Positions 9,097 to 16,963 of a stretch of DNA of 64,000 bases are shown here, piece after piece. Position 1 is the first letter of the stretch, and the number at the start of each line of letters is the position of its first letter. Origin of the DNA: Deltaproteobacteria bacterium. GTDB lineage: Bacteria; Desulfobacterota; DSM-4660; Desulfatiglandales; HGW-15. The stretch lies in NCBI GenBank assembly GCA_020060215.1, contig JAGVAP010000142.1:124001-188000 (forward strand). The letters are read 5' to 3'. A program made the position numbers and the translations under genes. The notes beneath the pieces were generated by a model, which was given only the letters and a program-made list of their open reading frames with translations, had not been told where the DNA came from and did no database searches.

Positions 9097-9815
9097 AACC
9101 CTATGCCTCGCTTCTCGACTTTCCCCTGTTGGCTCTCGTCTCCCAGCTGCTCACCCGCGAATGAGGCCAGTTCGCGGAACTCCGCGAGCGTCTGCTGGTC
9201 CACCCGGGCCTCGGAGACGACCATGCCCGAATACCCCGCCCTTTTCAGCAGCCCCAGAAGATACCCGCTGTGGAGGGGGGAATGATGGATGTGGCTGTGC
9301 CACATCTCGGAGCCGAAGGTGTACCCGGACATGTGCACATGGGTTGCGCCCTTCATCGTCCTCAGAAACGTTTCCTCGAATACCCCGCCCACCTGCATTT
9401 GCAGGTGCTCCAGATCCAGACAAAGACCCATGTTGAAACGGCGGATGAGTTTCAGCGGCTCGTTTCCGGATGCAATATTCTCGACGCAGAGTGTCGCCTT
9501 CAGCCCCGAGAAGGACTCTGCAATACGGGGCCACTCATCTTCCCAGAACACATCGTGGAAAACCACGACCTCGGCCTCCACGCCGGCGGCCACTTCGATC
9601 ATCGCCTCAGGCAAGGAGCCGTCGGTGGGGGCATGAACCGCATAACGAAGAGGAAATTCCCGGCACACCCTTATCACATCTGCCGGCCTTTCGAGCCATG
9701 AGGAGTCCGTATAGATCTCGACGGCCTTCAGACCGGCTCCGTGAATTGCGGAGAGAATCTCCGGTTCGGGGGCGCACTTTGCCGCTATGACCATTCCCGA
9801 GTTTCTGTCCGACAC
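9084..9815 (-). CDS. Sugar phosphate isomerase/epimerase-like TIM-barrel protein
   Basis: About 243 residues resembling the xylose-isomerase-like TIM barrel (AP endonuclease family 2 fold). The pattern of strands ending in metal or substrate residues is visible: VEIYTDS, YAVHAPTDGSLPEA, VVVFHDVFWEDEW, TLCVENIASGNE, GLCLDLEHLQMQ, HVHMSGYTFG, MVVSEARVD. His and Glu/Asp at the strand ends would bind a divalent metal in this superfamily. The start is GTG 9815, preceded by GGGGAGG at a good distance; a longer frame would run into the upstream radical SAM gene. It lies 19 bp after that gene, within the same operon. Isomerisation or epimerisation of a sugar is inferred from fold and context only. 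Confidence 0.65.
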   Translation of the reverse strand: MSDRNSGMVIAAKCAPEPEILSAIHGAGLKAVEIYTDSSWLERPADVIRVCREFPLRYAVHAPTDGSLPEAMIEVAAGVEAEVVVFHDVFWEDEWPRIAESFSGLKATLCVENIASGNEPLKLIRRFNMGLCLDLEHLQMQVGGVFEETFLRTMKGATHVHMSGYTFGSEMWHSHIHHSPLHSGYLLGLLKRAGYSGMVVSEARVDQQTLAEFRELASFAGEQLGDESQQGKVEKRGIGFCPH

Positions 9816-9834
9816 AGGTCCTCCCCATTCCAGT

Positions 9835-10938
9835 TCAAACGAAGTTGACGTGCATCGGAGGTTCCGTGTCATGCCTTTCAAGCACCGCATCCGAGCGCTT
9901 CAGATCCCACAAGAACTCGTTTACCTTGTGCTGCAGGCAGAGGGTCCCGCACATGGTGCGGGCATCGAATCGATCCGAGGCGATGAAATCCATCACCTCC
10001 CAGTAGCGATCGCTCTTCCAGATCTCTTTGTAGGAGGTCTCGGCGATGTTGCCGATGTGGTACCTGCCGAATCGGCTGTTGAACAACATCCCGCACGGAG
10101 CTACCAGGCCGGAACCGGAGAACTGGGTGATGAAAGGAGGCCCGTAGCACCTCGTGTACCTCCTCTTGCCACCGCTCAGGATCTTGGACCATTTCGCGCG
10201 CACGAGATAGCCACCGTCGGAACTGGCTTCGGCCTGCTTCAGAAGGTCGACCATACCTTCATACCTGGAATAGTCCACCCCGAGCCGTCCGGCCTCGTCA
10301 TCGCTGCAGTGCTTGATGACGAGATAATCGACCCCCAGGCCTCTCCCCAAACGGGTGAGCGGCATGATCTGGTCGCCGAGCTGCGGCAAAAGGACCATCT
10401 GGAGCCCGATGGTTACATCCAGATCGTTCTCCTGCTTGATCCTCACGCATTCGCGGATCGTACGGCAGACTTTCTGAAAATGGGCCTCTCTGCAACCGTG
10501 GACCTCCGCGTACTTCCGGGGTTCACCTGCAGACATGTTGAACCGCAGGTAGGTCAGCGCCGGCAGGATCTCCTCCAGCCGATCATCCCTCAGGAGGTAA
10601 CCATTTGTTCCCAACGCCATATCCAGCCCGTTGTCTTTCCCACGGAGAATGGCGTCGTACAGGTGAGGAGAACAGGTGCTCTCCCCGTCGCTCACAAAGC
10701 TGACCGCCTTGACCCCGATCTCGGCGGCGTCGTCCAGAAATCGGAAGACGATGTCCCTCGTCATGCGTCTTTCGTCGTTCGCCTGAAGCTGGCCGTAACA
10801 GTAAACGCAACGGTAGGTACAGGCCCGGGTCAAGGCGCAGTCGATCGTCACGGGGGCGATCCTCTCCCCCTCAAGCCACGCCTCGACACGTTCCCTGTGC
10901 CAGGCGAGTTTATGGCCGTCAAGGACGATCGTGCCCAT
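9835..10938 (-). CDS. Radical SAM protein with SPASM-like C-terminus
   Basis: 367 residues. The radical SAM motif comes early (about residues 40-50: ACTYRCVYCYGQ), with no B12 domain before it. SFVSDGESTCSPHLYDAI and MALGTNGYLL follow, as in SPASM/twitch radical SAM enzymes. The C-terminal half has more cysteines (RYTRCYGPPF, VAPCGMLFNS, TMCGTLCLQHKVNEFLWDL), which fits an auxiliary Fe-S cluster domain. Start ATG 10938 has GGGAAGG five bases upstream. The gene overlaps the upstream glycosyltransferase by 20 bp. SPASM enzymes modify peptides, carry out anaerobic sulfatase maturation or dehydrogenate sugars. In a glycan locus an oxidation or epimerisation of a sugar is plausible, but the substrate is not deducible. 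Confidence 0.82.
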   Translation of the reverse strand: MGTIVLDGHKLAWHRERVEAWLEGERIAPVTIDCALTRACTYRCVYCYGQLQANDERRMTRDIVFRFLDDAAEIGVKAVSFVSDGESTCSPHLYDAILRGKDNGLDMALGTNGYLLRDDRLEEILPALTYLRFNMSAGEPRKYAEVHGCREAHFQKVCRTIRECVRIKQENDLDVTIGLQMVLLPQLGDQIMPLTRLGRGLGVDYLVIKHCSDDEAGRLGVDYSRYEGMVDLLKQAEASSDGGYLVRAKWSKILSGGKRRYTRCYGPPFITQFSGSGLVAPCGMLFNSRFGRYHIGNIAETSYKEIWKSDRYWEVMDFIASDRFDARTMCGTLCLQHKVNEFLWDLKRSDAVLERHDTEPPMHVNFV

Positions 10939-11758
10939 TGTTCCTTCCCTGTTTCGCCAAGGTGAACCGCCTGCTCGATGCCGATTCGCTGGAGAGGGGC
11001 AGCACGCCCTTGGCGCTCTTTCCGGAGAAGTAGTAGTCCCACGCCAGCCGAAGGTATCCTTTGACCACATTGTAGAAGGATGGAAAGCTCACGGCCTTCG
11101 ACACGCCGGAATTGCGGCGGTCCAGGTGGTATGGCACTTCAGCAAAAAGGTAGCCTCTTTTCACGGCCTTGATCAGGATCTCCGTCTGGAAGAAGAACCC
11201 CCTGCTGTGGTGGATCAGATCGGTCAGGATGGACCTCCGGTAGAGGATGGTGCCGTTCGTGTAGTTGAAATTCACCTTGAAGGTCATGTTGATGATGAGC
11301 CGGTAAACGAGAGACAAGAAATTCCTGTAAGCTGGTCGCACCTCCTTGTTATAGGCAAAAGGGATGATCAGATCCACGTGTTCCAGCAGGGAACAATAGC
11401 GCAGGCACTCGAAAGGGTCGTTCTCGTTGTCGCCCGGGAACATGGTCACGAACTGCCCTTTGGCCTGATAGACGCCGTCCCAGAAAGAGGCGCCGATCCC
11501 CTGGCGCTCGACATGATTGATCAGCCTGACCCTCGCATCCGCCTCCCCCTTCTCGGCGACGAGCACGGGCGTCCTGTCCGTGCTGCCGTCGTTCACGACG
11601 ATGATTTCCCCATCGATGCCGAAATGGTCGAACGCGGCGAGGGTATCCTCGACCGCCGGAAGGATGTTGTCCTCTTCGTTCAAGGCCGGCATGACCACGC
11701 TGATGAAGGTCACCGGTTTCTCGGCCTGTTCCTGTCTCGCTGCAGCCCCTGTCTCCAT
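10919..11758 (-). CDS. Family 2 glycosyltransferase, polyprenyl-phosphate type
   Basis: 279 residues. The N-terminal GT-A motifs are ISVVMPALNEEDNI and EIIVVNDGSTDRT; the metal motif region reads VTMFPGDNENDP. Later YTNGTILYRRSILTD and EVPYHLDRRNSGVSK are typical of DPM1/GtrB-like enzymes that load a sugar onto a polyprenyl phosphate. No long C-terminal membrane helices are visible, so it is probably a peripheral membrane enzyme. ATG 11758 begins one base after the stop of the transketolase C-half gene (TGATATG), which indicates translational coupling. It overlaps the radical SAM gene downstream by 20 bp. Confidence 0.85.
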   Translation of the reverse strand: METGAAARQEQAEKPVTFISVVMPALNEEDNILPAVEDTLAAFDHFGIDGEIIVVNDGSTDRTPVLVAEKGEADARVRLINHVERQGIGASFWDGVYQAKGQFVTMFPGDNENDPFECLRYCSLLEHVDLIIPFAYNKEVRPAYRNFLSLVYRLIINMTFKVNFNYTNGTILYRRSILTDLIHHSRGFFFQTEILIKAVKRGYLFAEVPYHLDRRNSGVSKAVSFPSFYNVVKGYLRLAWDYYFSGKSAKGVLPLSSESASSRRFTLAKQGRNNGHDRP

Positions 11759-11759
11759 A

Positions 11760-12257
11760 TCAGACCCTGAAGTAACCCGCCTTCGAATCGGTGATCCACT
11801 CCCTGACCATCTGCTGAAAGTCCATGCACGCTTCGCCATAAGGGTCGAACACCCTCATCTGTATGAGTTCCATGATCCTGATGTCATCCTGACCGCAGCA
11901 GTGGGAGCTCCCCAGGAAACGAAAATAGTCGTTAGCGCCCGTGCCGATGAACTTCACGTTCAATCCCTGCATGAGCACGTCGTTGCGAACCTGTTCGAGC
12001 GCCCGGAAGACGAGAAAATTCACGATCGAGTAGACCACCGGGACCAATCCCGCCATGGCCATTCCGGCCGCAATCCCGACCGTCCCCTGCTCCATCATGC
12101 CCATGTTGAAGACCCGGTCCGGGAACTCCTCCTTGAAGCGGTCCGCCACCCCGAATCCCATGTCGCACACGAGCAGGTAGATCCTCTCGTCTTCCCTCGC
12201 ATAAGGGATGATGCTGTCGACGATCTCGCCCCTGTAAATCCCGGCGTGTCTATTCAT
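11760..12257 (-). CDS. Transketolase-like subunit, pyrimidine-binding (C-half) domain only
   Basis: 165 residues covering only the pyrimidine-binding domain of a split transketolase. The cofactor-activating glutamate is Glu56 in NMGMMEQGTVGIAAGMAMAG. Split transketolase C-subunits are usually about 300 residues, with a further C-terminal Rossmann-like domain; here the protein stops about 110 residues after the glutamate, so that domain is missing. It overlaps the N-half gene by 8 bp and presumably forms a 2+2 complex with it. Reactions of the transketolase family transfer a two-carbon unit between sugars, or, in xylulose/DXP-like relatives, ligate aldehydes. Lacking the third domain is unusual but seen in some glycan-locus pairs. 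The cut looks clean rather than frameshifted, because the next gene starts one base later. Confidence 0.8.
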   Translation of the reverse strand: MNRHAGIYRGEIVDSIIPYAREDERIYLLVCDMGFGVADRFKEEFPDRVFNMGMMEQGTVGIAAGMAMAGLVPVVYSIVNFLVFRALEQVRNDVLMQGLNVKFIGTGANDYFRFLGSSHCCGQDDIRIMELIQMRVFDPYGEACMDFQQMVREWITDSKAGYFRV

Positions 12258-13089
12258 ATCGCGTTCCCATTTCTAACTCTTCCTCCGAGGGGATGCGGAA
12301 GTGAAACTTTGGAACACTCTCCATGCAGAGAAGACCGTACCCCTTGACGGTATGGGCGATCAGCACCTGCGGTGCGGAGAGTGCTTCCTGCCTCTCGACC
12401 CAGCCCTCGAGCAGGGAGACGATCTCCTCCGGTCTGTGACCGTCGCAAGGCTTGACCTCGAAGCCGAAGGCCTCCATTTTCTTCTGCAGATCATCCTCCC
12501 GGCCCTTCACGGTCATGACGTTTTCAAGGAAATCCATGGCCTGAAGCCGGTTGTGATCGATGATGATGGTGAGGTTGTTCAGACCGTGCTTGACTGCAAA
12601 CTGGGCAGCCTCCCAGTTCGAGCCTTCCTGCATCTCCCCGTCTCCGACGATGCAATAGACCCTGTAGGACTCTCCTTTCAACCGGGCGCCGAAGGCCAGC
12701 CCCACCGCCATGGGGAGACCGTGTCCCAGGGCCCCACACCCCGCTTCGATCCCGCACTCCTCGCTTCGTTCGGAGCATCCGGCGAGAAAACTGTCCTGAT
12801 AAAAGCGCTCCCAGTCCTCTCTCCGGAGGTAACCCCGGTCGACAAGCACGGCGTACAGCCCGTAGCAGCCATGGGCCTTTGAGAAGATGAGCCGGTCCCT
12901 CCCCTCCCATTTGGGGGAGTCGGAGAGATTCATGACCCTATAGTAAAGAGCGGTCAGGACGTCCACCGGGGAGAGAGATGGCGCGATGTGTCCCGCACCG
13001 TTCCGGACGGCAACTTCAACGACATCCCTCCTGACCTGATCGGCCTTTTTCCTGAGTCTTTCAACAGGAAGCTTTTCAAGCAAAGTCAT
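12250..13089 (-). CDS. Transketolase-like subunit, TPP pyrophosphate-binding (N-half) domain
   Basis: 279 residues, the size of split transketolase N-subunits. The thiamine diphosphate motif runs from GDG at 149-151 (VGDGEMQEGSNWEAAQFA) to Asn180 (IIIDHN). FSKAHGCYGLYAVL, GALGHGLPMAVGLA and GHRPEEI are also diagnostic. The start is ATG 13089, which overlaps the stop of the DegT gene (13086-13088) by 4 bp. With the short C-half it would build a complete TPP site at the subunit interface. Its place between two DegT aminotransferases and a glycosyltransferase argues for building an unusual sugar rather than for the pentose phosphate pathway, although this is inference. Confidence 0.85.
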   Translation of the reverse strand: MTLLEKLPVERLRKKADQVRRDVVEVAVRNGAGHIAPSLSPVDVLTALYYRVMNLSDSPKWEGRDRLIFSKAHGCYGLYAVLVDRGYLRREDWERFYQDSFLAGCSERSEECGIEAGCGALGHGLPMAVGLAFGARLKGESYRVYCIVGDGEMQEGSNWEAAQFAVKHGLNNLTIIIDHNRLQAMDFLENVMTVKGREDDLQKKMEAFGFEVKPCDGHRPEEIVSLLEGWVERQEALSAPQVLIAHTVKGYGLLCMESVPKFHFRIPSEEELEMGTRYE

Positions 13090-14186
13090 GAGCCGTAAAA
13101 CTCCTCCATCGATCGAATTACGTGAAGAATCTGTTCCTCCTTGAGATACTGGTGAACCGGTAATGAAAGTATCCTCTGAGCCTGGACCTCGCAAACCGGG
13201 AAATCCCCTTCCCGGTAGCCGAGTTCGCAGCAGGGTTTCTGCAGGTGAATCGGTACCGGGTAGTGAATCTTCGTCTCCACCCCGCGACGCAAAAGGAAAT
13301 CGATGAGTTCCTCCCGGCGAGCAACCTGGACCACGTAGGTATGGAAAACCTGTCTGACGTCCTGTCTTCGAGGAGGGACCGTGACCCATTCCCGAAGGGG
13401 TGCAAGGCCTCTGTCGTAGAGGCCGGCGTTTGTGATCCTTCGGGCAGCAACCTCTTCAAGATGGTCCATCACGACATTGGCCACTGCCGCCTGAATGGAG
13501 TCCATCCGGCTGTTGTAGCCGAAGCACTCGATCTCGTCCCTGTTCTTCAGACCATGGTTTCGGAGAAGCCGGATCTTTTCCCGGATCTCATCAGATTTTG
13601 TTGTGACTGCGCCCGCATCACCGCAGACATTGAGATTCTTCAGGGGGTGCAGGCTGAAGCACCCGGCATCCCCGAAGGATCCGACAACCTGCCCCTGAAT
13701 GGAGGCACCCGCGGATTGGGCTGCATCCTCCACCACATGAAGGCCGTGCTTCCGGGCGATTTCCATGATACGCAGCATGTCGGCCGGATTTCCGGTCATG
13801 TGTACGGGAAGGATGCACCTCGTTCGGGGGGTGAGTGCATTCTCAATCCTGCCCGGATCCATGTTGTAGTCGGGACCCACATCCACGAAAACCGGTCTCG
13901 CACCGGCCGCGATGATCGCGCCTGCCGTCGCGACAAAGCTGTTCGGAACGGTGATGACTTCGTCTCCCGGCCCGATCCCGAGGGCCTTCAAGGCCAGGAA
14001 GAGGGCATCGGTCCCTGAATTGACGCCGATGGCATAGTGCGTGTTGCAGAGCCTTGCGAAGCGCTTTTCGAACTCCTCCACTTCCGGTCCGAGAATGAAC
14101 TGGCAGCCGTCGAGTTGACTTTTGACGGCTTCCCTGATCCTTTCGTCCTCGAACTGGGACTGGAGCCCTAGGTAGGGGACCTTCAT
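13086..14186 (-). CDS. DegT/DnrJ/EryC1/StrS family sugar aminotransferase (tandem copy 1)
   Basis: 366 residues. PLP lysine is Lys183 in FSLHPLKNLNVCGDAG; VVEDAAQSAGA supplies the Asp that contacts the cofactor; GVNSGTDALFLALKALGIGPGDEV is the phosphate-binding N-terminal signature. Start ATG 14186 is preferred over the GTG six bases earlier because an AGGTG box lies just before it and MKVPYLGLQ is a usual family opening. It directly follows its close relative at 14189-15289. The HPLKNLNV motif is that of aminotransferases acting on 3-keto or 4-keto nucleotide sugars such as those in QdtB/WbpE-like pathways. The exact substrate is not deducible. Confidence 0.88.
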   Translation of the reverse strand: MKVPYLGLQSQFEDERIREAVKSQLDGCQFILGPEVEEFEKRFARLCNTHYAIGVNSGTDALFLALKALGIGPGDEVITVPNSFVATAGAIIAAGARPVFVDVGPDYNMDPGRIENALTPRTRCILPVHMTGNPADMLRIMEIARKHGLHVVEDAAQSAGASIQGQVVGSFGDAGCFSLHPLKNLNVCGDAGAVTTKSDEIREKIRLLRNHGLKNRDEIECFGYNSRMDSIQAAVANVVMDHLEEVAARRITNAGLYDRGLAPLREWVTVPPRRQDVRQVFHTYVVQVARREELIDFLLRRGVETKIHYPVPIHLQKPCCELGYREGDFPVCEVQAQRILSLPVHQYLKEEQILHVIRSMEEFYGS

Positions 14187-14188
14187 GC

Positions 14189-15289
14189 TCACCTGTAGAA
14201 TGCCCTGACCTTCTGGATCATGAAATCCACCTGCTTCTCATCCAGGTGCTGGTGCACAGGGAGGGTGATGATCGATCCGGCCTGCCCCTCCGCAACAGGA
14301 AAATCCCCGGCCTTGTACCCAAGGTCCCTTGCCGCCTCCTGCAAGTGAAGCGGGATCGGGTAGTGCACCTTCGCCTCGATCCCGCTTTTCACGAGGAAGG
14401 CCAGGAGACCGTCCCGATTCTCGACCATGAGCATGTAGAGGTGGAAGACATACCGCCTGCCCGGCTTTCGTTCGGGGATGGTGATGTACTTCTTCAGATC
14501 CGAGAGGGCCGCGTCGATCCTGTGGGCCCATTTGATCCGGGTTTCGGTTATGCCCTCGATATCCCCGATGAGTCTGTTTCCCACGACCGCCTGGATGGTA
14601 TCGAGCCGCGAGTTGTAGCCGAAGATCCGGACCTCGTCGCGGTTCTTGAGCCCGTGGTTCCTGAGAAGGACAAGTTTTTCCCGAATATCCTCGGAATTCG
14701 TCACGATGATGCCCCCGTCTCCCCAGACGTTGAGGTTCTTCAACGGGTGGAGACTGAATCCCCCGGCAAGACCGAAGCTCCCGGCGCATCTCCCATCGAT
14801 CGCGGCGGTAATGGACTGGCACGCGTCTTCTATGACGGTCACTCCGTGCTTCTCCGCAATGGCCATGATGCTTGGCATGTCCGCCGGATGCCCCGCATAG
14901 TGGACGGGCATGATCGCCCTTGTGCTTGGGGTGATCGCCTTCCCGATGAGATCAGGGTCAATGGTGTAATCTTGCTTCACATCCACGAAGACCGGCCGTG
15001 CGCCTGCGGCCACGATTGCGCCGACGGTGGCGATGAAGGTGTTGGGAGCCGTGATCACCTCATCCCCGGGACCCACACCGGCTGCCTTGAGGGAGAGGAA
15101 GAGGGCATCCGTACCGGAGTTCACGCCTACCGCAAATCGCGTCCCGATCAGACGCGCGAAACGCTCTTCGAATTCCGCGACCGGTTTTCCGAGGGTGTAG
15201 TCCCCGGATTCGATCACGGCGCCGATATCCCGGAAAATGGTTTGATAGTCCCTGAATTGTTCTTCCAGATACGAGTATTTCACCTTCAT
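14189..15289 (-). CDS. DegT/DnrJ/EryC1/StrS family sugar aminotransferase (tandem copy 2)
   Basis: 366 residues, clearly paralogous to the next gene downstream: both have VNSGTDALFL, GDEVIT.PN.F.AT.GAI.AAGARPVFVDV, HPLKNLNV and LLRNHGLKNRDE. PLP lysine is Lys184. VIEDACQS carries the cofactor Asp. ATG 15289 is preceded by GAGAGG 13 nt upstream, a rather long spacing. The ends of the two proteins differ (HQHLDEKQVDFMIQKV against HQYLKEEQILHVIRSM). Two similar enzymes in a row suggest either a heterodimer or two successive transaminations giving a diamino sugar; the sequence alone does not decide. Confidence 0.88.
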   Translation of the reverse strand: MKVKYSYLEEQFRDYQTIFRDIGAVIESGDYTLGKPVAEFEERFARLIGTRFAVGVNSGTDALFLSLKAAGVGPGDEVITAPNTFIATVGAIVAAGARPVFVDVKQDYTIDPDLIGKAITPSTRAIMPVHYAGHPADMPSIMAIAEKHGVTVIEDACQSITAAIDGRCAGSFGLAGGFSLHPLKNLNVWGDGGIIVTNSEDIREKLVLLRNHGLKNRDEVRIFGYNSRLDTIQAVVGNRLIGDIEGITETRIKWAHRIDAALSDLKKYITIPERKPGRRYVFHLYMLMVENRDGLLAFLVKSGIEAKVHYPIPLHLQEAARDLGYKAGDFPVAEGQAGSIITLPVHQHLDEKQVDFMIQKVRAFYR

Positions 15290-15324
15290 GAAAAACGGTT
15301 GTCCTCTCTCTTCGTTCCCCAGGC

Positions 15325-16314
15325 CTATTTCAGCTTGATCGCCTGCATGGTCTTGATGTTGTAATAGCGCTTGTCCTCCATCGAATTGGGTATGAGCCCT
15401 GCCTTGAACGCATCCGCGAGGTCCCGGATCGCCTCCTCGATCGTGTGCCTCGGCTCATACCCCAGCTCTTCCTTGATCTTCCTGGAAGAAACGTGGTAGG
15501 AGCGGATGTCGTCGCTGGGGGTCACTTCGACCGGGATGTGATCGCCGACGGTTCTCTTGACCATTTCGGCAATCTCCTTGACCCTGTAATTCTGGTACCC
15601 CACGTTGTAGACCTTCTTGTGGATCTTCTCCGCGGGCTGCTCCAGCAGGAAAAGGTAGAGATCCGTCATGTCCTGGATATGGAGATTGGGCCTCTTCTGC
15701 TCCCCGCCGAAGACCGTGATCTTGCCCCTGTTGATCGCGTGGTTGGTCAGGATGTTGACGGTGAGATCCAGCCGCAACCGGGGCGAGTACCCGCACACCG
15801 TGGAGGGGCGGACGACGGTGACGGTGAAGTCGTCGGCGGCCTCCCTCAGAAGCACCTCCTCGCATTTGGCCTTGTACCTGGAGTAATCGGTGAGGGGCTC
15901 CAGCGGGAGCTCTTCCGTCACCTCCGGTTCGTCCTTGATCCCGTAAACGCTTGAGCTGGACGCATAGATGAACCGCTTGACGCCAACCTTTTTGGATACG
16001 TCCACCAGATCCAGGAAGGCGTCGTAGTTGATGGACTTCCCCAAATCCGGGTCCAGTTCGTAGCTGGGGTCATTGGAGATGCAGGCCAGGTGGATCACCG
16101 CATCGTGCCCGGGGATCTCCCTCTCCAGGAGAAATCGATCCCGGATGTCCCCCCTGACCTGGGTCAAACGGGTATCATTCCGAACTGCATCCAGGACGCC
16201 CTCCCCATACATGTAGAGGTCCACCACTTTCACATGATGGCCTGCATTCAACAGCTTGGGGACAAGGACCGCTCCCACATAGCCGGCCCCCCCCGTAACC
16301 AGAACGTGACTCAT
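15325..16314 (-). CDS. NAD-dependent epimerase/dehydratase (SDR family)
   Basis: 329 residues. The Rossmann glycine motif is VTGGAGYVGAVL near the N-terminus. The catalytic Ser/Tyr/Lys set is visible as ASSSSVYG and YSRYK (the YxxxK motif). VRPSTVCGYSPRLRLDLTVN and RPNLHIQDMTDL are typical of extended SDRs acting on nucleotide sugars. It shares the SPRLRLDLTVN-type segment with the second epimerase at 33132-34070 (ISPRMRLDLLVNHF), so the two probably act on related substrates in one pathway. It overlaps the SIS-domain gene by 4 bp. Epimerisation or oxidation of a nucleotide-activated sugar is inferred. Confidence 0.85.
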   Translation of the reverse strand: MSHVLVTGGAGYVGAVLVPKLLNAGHHVKVVDLYMYGEGVLDAVRNDTRLTQVRGDIRDRFLLEREIPGHDAVIHLACISNDPSYELDPDLGKSINYDAFLDLVDVSKKVGVKRFIYASSSSVYGIKDEPEVTEELPLEPLTDYSRYKAKCEEVLLREAADDFTVTVVRPSTVCGYSPRLRLDLTVNILTNHAINRGKITVFGGEQKRPNLHIQDMTDLYLFLLEQPAEKIHKKVYNVGYQNYRVKEIAEMVKRTVGDHIPVEVTPSDDIRSYHVSSRKIKEELGYEPRHTIEEAIRDLADAFKAGLIPNSMEDKRYYNIKTMQAIKLK

Positions 16315-16952
16315 AGGTGCTCCTTCACCAGTTTGGTCATGGCCTTGGCGACACTCGTAAACTCCTCTTCCGCCTGTCTTCGCCTGTGCCCCATGATCAC
16401 ATCCAGGAGACAGTGACAGATGGAGTGGTGTATGATCTCCACAGGACCGTAGCCATGGTATGGGACATGAAAGTTCAGGTCACCCTCGGAGAACAGCGGA
16501 TTGTCCGGGTCAAAGCCGGAGAGGGTGATCACCAGGACCTCCTTCTCCCGTGCCGCTCGGACGGCACGGAGGATATTCGCGGATCTCCCCGAGCTGCTTA
16601 TGGCCACCAGGAGGTCCCCTCGATCGGCAAACATCTCCACGGGCTTTTCAAAGACATGCTCATACCCGAAGTCGTTGCCGATACATGTCAGGAGGGAGCT
16701 GTCATTGAATGCCAGGGCCCTCATACCGCCTGTCTTCCAGAAGTCGGTAGCCATGTGGCTCGATATGGCCGCGCTGGCTCCATTACCCACGAATATCATT
16801 TTGTGGCCCGATGTAACCTGAGAAGTGATCATGCCGGCAGCTTTGGCGATACCATGGTGAAAATGAAGAAGGCGCCCCTCTCGGTCTGCCACCCTGATGG
16901 AGCCGAGAAGCTCTTTCAATCGATCATAGTAGAGCACGGCTGCAGAACGCAT
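16311..16952 (-). CDS. SIS-domain phosphosugar isomerase (GmhA-like)
   Basis: 213 residues with the sugar isomerase fold. FVGNGASAAISSHMATDFWKTGGMRALAFND is the GmhA/DiaA-type phosphate-binding region, and LLVAISSSGRSANILRAVRAAREKEVLVITLSGF is the second SIS motif. VEIIHHSICHCLLDVI near the end holds the histidines expected for sedoheptulose-7-phosphate isomerases. ATG 16952 is chosen because GGGAGG lies six bases upstream; the ATG at 16958 touches that box. Together with the kinase and cytidylyltransferase genes upstream it fits a nucleotide-heptose pathway (sedoheptulose 7-phosphate to a heptose 7-phosphate). The specificity is inferred. Confidence 0.82.
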   Translation of the reverse strand: MRSAAVLYYDRLKELLGSIRVADREGRLLHFHHGIAKAAGMITSQVTSGHKMIFVGNGASAAISSHMATDFWKTGGMRALAFNDSSLLTCIGNDFGYEHVFEKPVEMFADRGDLLVAISSSGRSANILRAVRAAREKEVLVITLSGFDPDNPLFSEGDLNFHVPYHGYGPVEIIHHSICHCLLDVIMGHRRRQAEEEFTSVAKAMTKLVKEHL

Positions 16953-16963
16953 GACCATCCTCC

